From positions 1 to 40,724 of the forward strand of contig NZ_VFUA01000058.1 of NCBI RefSeq assembly GCF_006440735.1: a stretch of 40,724 nucleotides of DNA, read 5' to 3'. The notes under the pieces were generated by a model, which was given only the letters and a program-made list of their open reading frames with translations, was not told the origin of the DNA and searched no databases. This stretch comes from Mesorhizobium sp. B2-7-1. GTDB taxonomy: Bacteria; Pseudomonadota; Alphaproteobacteria; Rhizobiales; Rhizobiaceae. Position 1 is the first letter of the stretch. The number at the start of each line of letters is the position of its first letter. A program made the translations under genes and the position numbers. Shown piece after piece: positions 23,278-31,025 of the stretch.

Positions 23278-23642
23278 CGGCTGATGCCGGCGATGAAATC
23301 GCGGACTTCCTCGATCAGCGTGCCCAGCCGCTTGAGCGCGCGGAAATCTTCCGGCTGCTTTTCAATGATCGCCGCGCATTCGGCGACCGCAAAGGCGCCA
23401 ATGCCGCGGGCCGAGCCCTTCAAGCCATGCGCCAGCAGAACCCTTTGCCTGGCGTCGGCGTCGACGATCTGGTCGCGGACGGTGAGCGACTGGTGCACGA
23501 ACAGCGCCAGCACTTCCCGCTCGAGGTCGCGGTCCCCCATCGTCTGACGAGCCAGATGGCCGAGATCCACAGGTCGGGCTCCAGCCGTTCCGGAGGCGTC
23601 ACCCCCCGGCATCGAGAACGCAATACCACTTTCGCCACGCAT
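23274..23642 (-). CDS. Hpt-domain phosphotransfer protein
   Basis: A 122-residue protein with one histidine phosphotransfer domain. The phosphoacceptor is H72 in LLAHGLKGSARGIGA, matching the Hpt pattern H-x-L-K-G-S. The preceding helix DREVLALFVHQS-type region and the following helices complete a four-helix bundle. It would shuttle phosphate between a hybrid histidine kinase and a response regulator; neither is adjacent. The first 20 residues are Gly/Ala-rich and variable. The start is uncertain: GTG at 23648 has GGAG 5 bp upstream and would add two residues. The stop codon lies in the neighbouring repeat. Confidence 0.85.
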   Translation of the reverse strand: MRGESGIAFSMPGGDASGTAGARPVDLGHLARQTMGDRDLEREVLALFVHQSLTVRDQIVDADARQRVLLAHGLKGSARGIGAFAVAECAAIIEKQPEDFRALKRLGTLIEEVRDFIAGISR

Positions 23643-23763
23643 ACGCACTGCAACTCCATCAAGCGGGCAGACGAGCCCAAGAAAATAGGCGACTCCAGTC
23701 GCCAACGGGTTAACGATTGCAGGGGAAAAATGTTGTCACGGAGGCGGCCGCATCACGCTTGCG

Positions 23764-23909
23764 TTAACCTTATATTTAAAGTTTTACGTATCGCCCGGAA
23801 TGCATGTTTTCTTTACCCCAGTGTGTCATTACGATACGAAGGTCCATTTTTCAGCCTCCTGCTCGGGATAGACAAGCCAAAATCGGGCCAGAATCAGGCC
23901 AAAATCATA
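23764..23909 (+). promoter_or_regulatory. Upstream region of the GPR gene: TTAA half-sites and an 11-bp tandem repeat
   Basis: Two TTAA half-sites (23764-23767 and 23776-23779) are 8 bp apart, close to but not the same as the TTAA-N7-TTAA of the CtrA cell-cycle regulator. Further on, three 11-bp units of the form CCAAAATCGGG follow each other at 23877-23887, 23888-23898 and 23899-23909, one helical turn apart and ending 34 bp before the start codon. Either may bind a regulator; no promoter is certain. Confidence 0.35.
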
Positions 23910-23943
23910 AGTCCCGCGGCAGCTAGTACAGGGTAGCGAAGGC

Positions 23944-26900
23944 ATGGCTAAGAAACCAACGACGACCAAGTCTCTCGACAGCGACGTAGCCGCGGAACTG
24001 GAAAAGGCGCTCGACCTTGACCTCAACGGCGACGACGGCGGCCTCGACATGGCGGCGTCGATGGAAGACCTCGAAGCGCAGATTTCAGCGGCGGCCGACG
24101 AACTGGCGCGCGAAGGTCGCAGCCAGCGGACGGAGCCGGCAAACAATCCCCAGCCGCCCAAGGCGCCCGCGGCCAAACCAGCCGAATTGCGCCCTGTCGA
24201 ACCGCGCAACGGACAGCCGGCCGGCTTCACGCCTCCCGCCGGCTTCACCCCCGCCAATGACGACCGCCAGAAGGACTACAAGACGCTGCTGCACAGCCTC
24301 AACCGCCGTGCATCGAGCACCGTCTACTGGGTGATCGCCTTTATCTCGCTGGCCTGGATCGCCGGCGCCGGCGGCCTGGCCAACCTGTTGTTCGGCCCCG
24401 GCATCTGGAAGATTCGCACCTTCGACCAGTTCTTCGCCCGTCCCGAGCTGATCGGCCTGGCGGTCGCCGCGATCGTTCCCGTCATCCTGTTCTGGGCCTT
24501 CGCCACCATGATCCGGCGCGCGCAGGAAATGCGCATCGCCGCGCAATCCATGACCGAGGTCGCCTTCCGCCTGGCGGAGCCGGAAAACCTTGCCCAGGAC
24601 CGTGTCATGATGATCGGCCAGGCCGTTCGCCGCGAGGTGGCGGCCATGGGCGAAGGCATCGAGCGCACCCTGGCCCGGGCGGTCGAGCTCGAAACGCTTG
24701 TCCACGGCGAAGTCAACCAGATCGAACGCTCCTACTCCGAGAACGAAGCCCGCATCCGTTCGCTGGTCGATGGTCTCGGCAGCGAGCGCGAAGCGGTCGT
24801 CACGCATGCCGAGCGCGTGCGCGCCTCGATTGCCAGCGCGCACGAGACGCTGCGCGACGAGATCGGCTCGGCCAGCGACATCATCCGCGACTCCATCCTC
24901 AACGCGTCGACCAAGCTGTCGATGACGATCAACAATTCCGGCGACACGCTGATCGACCGCATCAATGAAAGCTCGACGTCGATCTTCGATTCCGTGGAAT
25001 CGCGCCTGGACAACATCACCGACCGGCTTTCGACCTCCGGCGAGGCTTTCGCAAGCCTGCTCGACACCCGTATCGCCAAGCTGACCGACACCACGGACGG
25101 CCTGACGCGCTCGCTGACCGACCTGCTCGACGACCGCACCCATGGCATGGTCTCGCTGCTCGGCGGCGCGGCGCGCACCTTGAGCTCGGAATTCGAGGCG
25201 AGCCTTAGCGGCATCGAGCGGACGCTGGCCGAACGCGGCCAGGCCCTGATCAGCGAATTCCAGACCCGCGCCGAGGCGCTCGACACCGGCACGCAGAAGC
25301 TCAACGCCGCCCTCGAGGCGCGCGCGCGCCAGATCAACGAGACGATGGTGGAGCGCGCGAAGGAAATCGCTCACGCCTTCGCGGAGAGCAAGGACACGCT
25401 GTCGTCGATGATCGATCAGGGCAAGACCCAGATCGGCGCCGACATGGCCGACATCATCTCGTCCACCTCCTCCATGCTCGAAGCCCGCGCCACCGACTTC
25501 GCCGGCCGCATGGAAGCGGCCCGGCATGTGGTGTCGCGCTCCTTCGATTCCGATATCCAGCGGCTTGCCAATGCCCGTGTCGGCATCGAGGAAGCCGTCG
25601 AGAACCACAGCCGCGCGCTCTCCGAAAGCCGCGAACGCATGGCCACGGCCATGCAGGCGGATCTGGCGAAATTCGCCGAGGGCCGCGTGGCGATCGATGC
25701 CGCCGTCACCAACCAGGTGCAGAAGCTGGCGGAAGGCCGCGGCCTGATCTCGCGCGCGCTGGAAGAAGACCTGCGCAAGGTCAACGAGTCTCGCGCCGCC
25801 ATCGATGCGTCGCTGGGTGGCCACCTGGAGCAGCTCGAGGAAGGCCGCAATCGCCTGTCTCAGGCCTTGAACGAAGACTCCGGCAGACTCGTCCAAGCCC
25901 GTACGATGATTGATGAAATGGTCGCAGGCCACGTCGGGAAGCTGGCCGAGGGCCGCAACATTCTGGCGCGCGCGCTGGAGGCAGATCTCGGCAAGCTCGC
26001 CGACAGCCGCGCTTCGGTCGATGGCCTCGTCGCCGGTCAGGTCGAGAAGATCGCCGAGGGCCGTGCCGTGCTCGCCAAGGCGCTCGAAACCGACATCATC
26101 GGCATCAGGAACCTGATCGAGACCCACTCGACCAAGCTCGCCGAGGATCGCGGCGAACTCAGCCGCGCGCTCGAAAACGATCTGAGCGGCATCCGCGGCC
26201 TGATCGACAGCCACGCAGGCAAGCTCGCGGACGACCGCGGCCTGCTCTCGCAGACGCTGGAGGCCGACCTCGCCAAGCTCGCCGAAAGCCGAGCCTCGAT
26301 CGACGGCCTTGTCGCCGGCCAGGTCGAGAAGCTCGCCGAAGGCCGCGATATCCTCAAGCGCGCGCTGGAGGCGGACCTCAACACCATCAAGGGTGCCATT
26401 GCGGGACACTCGGACAAGGTGCTGGAGGATCGCGCCCAGCTCTCGAAAGCGCTCGACGCCGACCTCCAGACGGTCAGCGGCGCCATCGCCGATCACCAGA
26501 ACAGGCTCGCGCAGGATCGCTCGACTTTGTCGAGGGCCTTGCAGGATGACCTCCAGAATGTAAGCGGCGCTATCGCCGACCATCAGAATAGGCTCGTCCA
26601 GGACCGTTCGGTGCTGTCGAAGTCGTTGGAGGACGATCTCGCCAAGCTGGCCGAAAGCCGCTCCAGCATCGATGGGCTGGTCGCCGGCCAGGTCGAGAAG
26701 CTCGCCGAGGGCCGCGATATCCTCAAGCGCGCGCTGGAGGCCGACCTCAACACCATCCAGGGCGCGATCGTCGATCATTCGCAGAAGATCACCGGCCACC
26801 GCGCCGAGCTTTCGCGTGCGCTTGACGCCGATATGGCCAATGCCAACGGCCTCATGCAGACCCATGCCGACCAGCTGTTGCAGAACCGCGCCACGCTGTC

Positions 26901-29900
26901 CAAGGCGCTCGAGGACGATCTTGCCAAGCTCGCCGAGAGCCGCTCCGGCATCGACGGCCTGGTGTCTGGCCAGGTCGAGAAGCTCGCGGAAGGCCGCGAC
27001 ATCCTCAAGCGCGCGCTGGAAGCCGACCTCGCCAAGCTCGCCGAAAGCCGTTCCGGCATCGACGGCCTTGTCGCCGGCCAGGTCGAGAAGCTCGCCGAGG
27101 GCCGCGACGTGCTCACGCGTGCTCTTGAAGCCGACCTCGCCAAGCTTGCCGAAAGCCGTTCAGGCATCGACGGGCTGGTCGCCGGCCAGGTCGAGAAGCT
27201 CGCCGAAGGCCGCGATATCCTCAGGCGCGCCCTCGAAGCCGACCTCCAGAAGCTGACCGAGAGCCGCTCGGAGATCGACGACGTCATCGCCGGCCATGTC
27301 GGCAAGCTGTCCGAGGGCCGCAACATGCTTGCCAAGGCCCTGGAGGACGATCTCGTCAAGCTCGCCGACGCGCGCAAGGACGTCGATCGTTCGGTTTCCG
27401 GGCATATCGACCAGATCGCCGCCAGGAGCACCGACATCTCGGCGGCGATTGCCGCCGACGTCGAGAAGATCGAGCAGGCCTTCAGCCGGCAGACCGGTGT
27501 GATCGAAGAACGCGCCGGCACCATGGAACGTGCGCTGTCGACAGGTGTCGACAATGTCCGCGGCGTGTTGGAGAAGACCGCGGTCTTCGTCGCTGGCGCG
27601 CTGCGCGACAAGGTCATGGAGGTCACCAGCACGCTGCACGAGCAGGCGGGTGCTGCCTTCAGCGACGCCGATCGCAAGATCGCCGAACGGGCCGAGCAGA
27701 CGTCCGCCGCGCTGCTTTCCAGGGCCGAGGACATTGCCCAGGCCTTCGAGGCAGCGGACCGCCGCCTGCACGAGCGTGCCCAGGATACGTCCAACATGCT
27801 GATGGCGCGCGCCGACGATGCGTCCAACGCGATGATGGCCCGCGTCGAGGAAACCGCCGACAAGCTGGCCACGCGCGCCGGCGAGATCGCCAACACCTTC
27901 GACACAGCCGACCAGAAGCTGGTTGCCCGCGCCGTCGAAACGGCGCAGTCGTTGGCCGCCCGCGCCGGAGACATCCTGCGTAACTTCGAGGGTGCCGACG
28001 AGCGGCTGTCGGTACGCATCACGGAATCGGCCGAAGCGCTGGCCGCCCGCGCCTCCGATCTCGGCCGCATCTTCGACGGCGCCGACCAGCAGCTTATGTC
28101 GCGCATCGCCGAGGGTTCGGAAGCGCTTTCGGCCCGCGCCGGCGAAATCGGCCGCATCTTCGACGACGCCGACAACCGCTTGGTGTCGCGCATCGCCTCG
28201 AGCACCTCGACCATCGGCGAGCATGCCGACACGATCGTCGGCGCCTTCACCGCCACCGAGCAGCGTGTCGCCGACCGTGCCCGCCAGACCGGTCAGGAGC
28301 TTGCCGTGCATGCCCGCGAGATCGAGCAGGCGCTGGCCGGCGCCGACGAGCGGCTTGCTGCAAGTGCCACGGCCGCCGCCGCACGCGTGGAGGACCAGGT
28401 CGCGAGCGTGGAAAACCGCCTAGCCTACACCGCCGAGACCATGGGCCAGAAGCTCAACGAGCAGGTCTCCAGCGCCGAGGCCCAGCTCATCTCGCGCGCC
28501 AATGTCATCGCGGAGACCTTCACGGCGGTCGGCCAGCATATCGGCCAGAGCACCAATGAGGCCGCGCGCACGATCGGCGCCAACACCCGCGAGCTCAACA
28601 CCATGCTTGCGGCACGTTCGGCCGAGATGGCGAAAATCCTCGACGAGACGGCCAAGCCGCTGGTCGAGCGCTTCGCCCAGGGCGGCTCGGAATTGCAGCG
28701 CAGCATGGAAGAGGTCACCGAACGGGCGGCCGAGAAGCTGCGCAGCGAAAACACCAACCTCGTCAACGCCCTGGCCAGCCGCACGGCCGAGACGCTGTCG
28801 GCCGTCGAAGGCGCCCGCTCGTCGCTCGCCGACAGCGTGGCCGATCTCATCGGCCGCATGACGACCTCCAGCGCGCAGCTCGGCCAGTTGATCGAGCAGG
28901 CAGCCGTCAACCTCGGCCAGGTCGAGGAGCGGCTCTCGGGCAGCACGCAGAGCTTCGCCACGACCACGGAGAAGGCCGCCCAGACCTTCGCCAGCTCGGC
29001 GCGTCTCGTCGATTCCAACACGACGCGGCTCACCGACCTGTCCTCGGCGACGCTGCGCGAGGTGGCTTCGATCGCGACCAAGTTCGACGAACACAGCCGG
29101 CTGCTGTCCAGCGCCTCTAACCTGCTCAGCTCCGCGCAGAGCAATCTCGAACACACGCTGGAGCGTCAGTCCTCGCTGGAAGACCTCGCCGTCGGCCTGG
29201 TCAAGAAGTCGGAAGACCTCGAGAAGGTGATGCGCTCCTTCGAAAGCCTCGTAGGCCAGACGATGCAGACCGCGGAGGGCCGCACGATGGAATCGGCGGA
29301 AAAGATCCGCACCGCCATCGCCGAGGTCGTCGATTCGGCGACGCGTCGCTTTGCCGACGCCACCGAGGAGATGCGCCGCACGGCGGGCTCGATCAAGAGC
29401 GAGCTCGACCTGACCCGCGCCGAACTGAAGAAGGGCGTCATCGAGATGCCGGAAGAGGCCAAGGAATCCACCTCGGCCATCCGTCGCGCTGTCGCCGAAC
29501 AGATCAATGCGCTCAAGGAACTCTCGGATATCGTTGCGAAATCCGGCCGCAGCGGCAGCAGCGAACAGGGCGAACCACGCGGTCTGCGCCCTGCTCCGCA
29601 GGCACCGGCCCGCGCCGCCGAGCCGCCGCTGCGCCGTCCGCCGGCCCCGCAGCCGCAGCCTCAGCCGCAACCAACGGCTCGCGCTCCACAGGCGCCGCTA
29701 GCCGAGACCACTTTGCGCGGCACGCTCGACCTGGAGCGTCCCGCCGAAGCGCCGCGCCGCGACCCGAACGGCAAGCCGCCGCAGGGCGGCTGGGTGCGCG
29801 ACCTTCTGACCAACGCCTCGCGCGAGGAAGAGCTGCGGCCCGCAGCGCCGGCGGAAGCGCCGCGCGCGACCCCTGCCCAGCGCTCGCCGCTGCATGTCAT

Positions 29901-30237
29901 GGAGTCGCTCAACTCGCTCTCCGTCGACATCGCCCGGGCCATCGACCATGACGCTTCGATCGAGCTGTGGAACCGCTACCGGCGCGGCGAGCGCGACGTC
30001 TTTACGCGTCGCCTCTACACGCTGAAGGGTCAGCAGACCTTCGACGAGATCCGCCGCAAGTACCAGGCCGAGGTGGAATTCCGCACCGCGGTCGATCGCT
30101 ACTGCGAGGATTTCGAGAAGCTGCTCAAGGATGTTTCGCGCAACGACCGCGACAACATCATGGCGCAGACCTATCTGACGTCCGACACCGGCAAGGTCTA
30201 CACCATGCTGGCCCACGCCAGCGGCCGGTTGCACTGA
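23944..30237 (+). CDS. Giant membrane-anchored coiled-coil protein, growth pole ring (GPR/RgsE) type
   Basis: A 2097-residue protein. Residues 1-115 are acidic then Pro/Ala-rich. Two membrane helices lie at about 124-148 and 169-191. From about 200 to 1870 it is almost pure helix, with regular repeats (19 units at 553-1187, eight at 1249-1473). A Pro/Gln-rich linker (about 1880-1970) leads to a non-repetitive C-terminal domain (about 1978-2097, with IELWNRYRRGERDVFTRR). Size, membrane anchor and apolipoprotein-like repeats match Agrobacterium GPR (about 2115 residues), which forms a ring at the growing pole, and its Sinorhizobium homologue RgsE. The role in unipolar growth is inferred from that resemblance. 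It is followed by a strong terminator. Most other long frames here are antisense shadows of the repeats. Confidence 0.88.
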   Translation: MAKKPTTTKSLDSDVAAELEKALDLDLNGDDGGLDMAASMEDLEAQISAAADELAREGRSQRTEPANNPQPPKAPAAKPAELRPVEPRNGQPAGFTPPAGFTPANDDRQKDYKTLLHSLNRRASSTVYWVIAFISLAWIAGAGGLANLLFGPGIWKIRTFDQFFARPELIGLAVAAIVPVILFWAFATMIRRAQEMRIAAQSMTEVAFRLAEPENLAQDRVMMIGQAVRREVAAMGEGIERTLARAVELETLVHGEVNQIERSYSENEARIRSLVDGLGSEREAVVTHAERVRASIASAHETLRDEIGSASDIIRDSILNASTKLSMTINNSGDTLIDRINESSTSIFDSVESRLDNITDRLSTSGEAFASLLDTRIAKLTDTTDGLTRSLTDLLDDRTHGMVSLLGGAARTLSSEFEASLSGIERTLAERGQALISEFQTRAEALDTGTQKLNAALEARARQINETMVERAKEIAHAFAESKDTLSSMIDQGKTQIGADMADIISSTSSMLEARATDFAGRMEAARHVVSRSFDSDIQRLANARVGIEEAVENHSRALSESRERMATAMQADLAKFAEGRVAIDAAVTNQVQKLAEGRGLISRALEEDLRKVNESRAAIDASLGGHLEQLEEGRNRLSQALNEDSGRLVQARTMIDEMVAGHVGKLAEGRNILARALEADLGKLADSRASVDGLVAGQVEKIAEGRAVLAKALETDIIGIRNLIETHSTKLAEDRGELSRALENDLSGIRGLIDSHAGKLADDRGLLSQTLEADLAKLAESRASIDGLVAGQVEKLAEGRDILKRALEADLNTIKGAIAGHSDKVLEDRAQLSKALDADLQTVSGAIADHQNRLAQDRSTLSRALQDDLQNVSGAIADHQNRLVQDRSVLSKSLEDDLAKLAESRSSIDGLVAGQVEKLAEGRDILKRALEADLNTIQGAIVDHSQKITGHRAELSRALDADMANANGLMQTHADQLLQNRATLSKALEDDLAKLAESRSGIDGLVSGQVEKLAEGRDILKRALEADLAKLAESRSGIDGLVAGQVEKLAEGRDVLTRALEADLAKLAESRSGIDGLVAGQVEKLAEGRDILRRALEADLQKLTESRSEIDDVIAGHVGKLSEGRNMLAKALEDDLVKLADARKDVDRSVSGHIDQIAARSTDISAAIAADVEKIEQAFSRQTGVIEERAGTMERALSTGVDNVRGVLEKTAVFVAGALRDKVMEVTSTLHEQAGAAFSDADRKIAERAEQTSAALLSRAEDIAQAFEAADRRLHERAQDTSNMLMARADDASNAMMARVEETADKLATRAGEIANTFDTADQKLVARAVETAQSLAARAGDILRNFEGADERLSVRITESAEALAARASDLGRIFDGADQQLMSRIAEGSEALSARAGEIGRIFDDADNRLVSRIASSTSTIGEHADTIVGAFTATEQRVADRARQTGQELAVHAREIEQALAGADERLAASATAAAARVEDQVASVENRLAYTAETMGQKLNEQVSSAEAQLISRANVIAETFTAVGQHIGQSTNEAARTIGANTRELNTMLAARSAEMAKILDETAKPLVERFAQGGSELQRSMEEVTERAAEKLRSENTNLVNALASRTAETLSAVEGARSSLADSVADLIGRMTTSSAQLGQLIEQAAVNLGQVEERLSGSTQSFATTTEKAAQTFASSARLVDSNTTRLTDLSSATLREVASIATKFDEHSRLLSSASNLLSSAQSNLEHTLERQSSLEDLAVGLVKKSEDLEKVMRSFESLVGQTMQTAEGRTMESAEKIRTAIAEVVDSATRRFADATEEMRRTAGSIKSELDLTRAELKKGVIEMPEEAKESTSAIRRAVAEQINALKELSDIVAKSGRSGSSEQGEPRGLRPAPQAPARAAEPPLRRPPAPQPQPQPQPTARAPQAPLAETTLRGTLDLERPAEAPRRDPNGKPPQGGWVRDLLTNASREEELRPAAPAEAPRATPAQRSPLHVMESLNSLSVDIARAIDHDASIELWNRYRRGERDVFTRRLYTLKGQQTFDEIRRKYQAEVEFRTAVDRYCEDFEKLLKDVSRNDRDNIMAQTYLTSDTGKVYTMLAHASGRLH
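25600..27504 (+). repeat. Repeat region A of the GPR-like protein: 19 units of 36 or 29 residues
   Basis: Hand parsing of residues 553-1187 gives 19 uninterrupted units, 12 of 36 residues and seven of 29, which exactly fill 635 residues. The unit starts AGQVEKLAEGRDILKRALEA; the long form continues with DLAKLAESRSGIDGLV and the short form with DLNTIKGAI. The short form lacks exactly seven residues. A degenerate 36-residue unit precedes (residues 517-552). Units 14 to 17 (26855-27286) are nearly identical in DNA. Confidence 0.9.
27688..28362 (+). repeat. Repeat region B of the GPR-like protein: eight units of 29 or 22 residues
   Basis: Residues 1249-1473 parse into eight units, seven of 29 residues and one of 22 (RAQDTSNMLMARADDASNAM plus two). 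A typical unit begins RITESAEALAARASDLGRIF and ends with DGADQQLMS. The units are unlike those of region A in sequence but share the 29-residue length. Confidence 0.88.
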
Positions 30238-30260
30238 GGTCGCGCCAAGCAGGTCGGAAC

Positions 30261-30290
30261 GAAAAAGGCGGGCCTCGGCCCGCCTTTTTC
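30261..30290. terminator. Strong bidirectional terminator after the GPR-like gene
   Basis: A perfect 14-bp stem (30261-30274 with 30277-30290) is GC-rich inside with A and T runs outside. It lies between the GPR-like gene and the convergent end of the Mla-type operon. Confidence 0.92.
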
Positions 30291-30334
30291 ATGTCCATGA
30301 TCGATTTGCCGGCTTGGCCGACGCGCTCAGATTC

Positions 30335-30946
30335 TCAGATCGTCGAATCCGTCCAGCGGACGATGTCCTTCGCCGCCTGGCCAAAGGCGTTGTCCAGCGC
30401 GCCGACGTAAGCCGCATTTCCGCCGCCGGAGACCGGAGCGCTCGCGGTGAAGTTCTTCGAGGCGCGCACCTCGCCATTGCGGTCGTTGAGGATGCGCACG
30501 AACAGGTCGACATCGGCATGCTCGCCGCCATCGACGCGCACCTCGAAGGAGCGCACCTCGACGATGATCTGGTAGTCGATCGCCAGCCCCTCGCCCGGCT
30601 TGCCGACGCCGGCGAAGCTGCCGGAGCGCTGGAAGGTTTCGGCTAGCCTCGCCTGTACGATCAGCGGCAACCGGTCCGCCCACTGCGCGCCCTTGAGGAA
30701 CTGGATCGACCGGTCGGAGGGCCTGATGACGATGTTCTGGCTGTCCAGTGCCTTGAGCGCCGACGGCTGGGCGATCAGGATCTGGCGACGGCTGCGGGCG
30801 CGCATGTCGACCGACGGGGCCGACAATTCAAACGTGTCGAGCGGCGCCGGCTTGCCCCCAAGGGCAGCGCAGCCGGCAACCGAAAGCACCAGCAACGCTG
30901 CCGCGGACAATCTCAAACGACCCGCTACCACCCTGACCGACTTCAC
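30335..30946 (-). CDS. ABC-type transport auxiliary lipoprotein of the Mla/Pqi type
   Basis: A 203-residue lipoprotein. The signal peptide ends in the lipobox VAGC with C26 as the lipidation site. The mature protein begins with a short linker and FELSAPSVDM, then the family segment RRQILIAQPSALKALDSQNI and a mixed alpha/beta domain like PqiC and related MCE-associated lipoproteins. It probably sits in the outer or inner membrane leaflet facing the periplasm and works with the upstream MCE protein. The start is a GTG at 30946 with GGGGA 6 bp upstream; an ATG at 30988 is possible but gives an overlong n-region. It is the last gene of the operon. Confidence 0.82.
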   Translation of the reverse strand: MKSVRVVAGRLRLSAAALLVLSVAGCAALGGKPAPLDTFELSAPSVDMRARSRRQILIAQPSALKALDSQNIVIRPSDRSIQFLKGAQWADRLPLIVQARLAETFQRSGSFAGVGKPGEGLAIDYQIIVEVRSFEVRVDGGEHADVDLFVRILNDRNGEVRASKNFTASAPVSGGGNAAYVGALDNAFGQAAKDIVRWTDSTI

Positions 30947-31025
30947 GCGTGATCCCCGTTGTCCCCGGATCTTACGATCAACCCGCATTTGCGATCCATT
31001 TTCTTGGCGGTCGCGGCAGCCGAAG

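Noticed and set aside
24085..26865. A 926-codon open frame on the minus strand inside the GPR-like gene
   Set aside because: It is the antisense shadow of the repeat array. Its regularity mirrors the sense repeats, it has no ribosome-binding site of note, and the sense protein has a coherent architecture. Similar shadows at 26775-28256, 27160-28311 and 28420-29670 were rejected for the same reason.
25492..28362. Regular DNA repeats that could be mistaken for a CRISPR or VNTR array
   Set aside because: The repeats are in frame, vary mostly at synonymous or conservative positions, and have no unique spacers; they encode the coiled-coil units.
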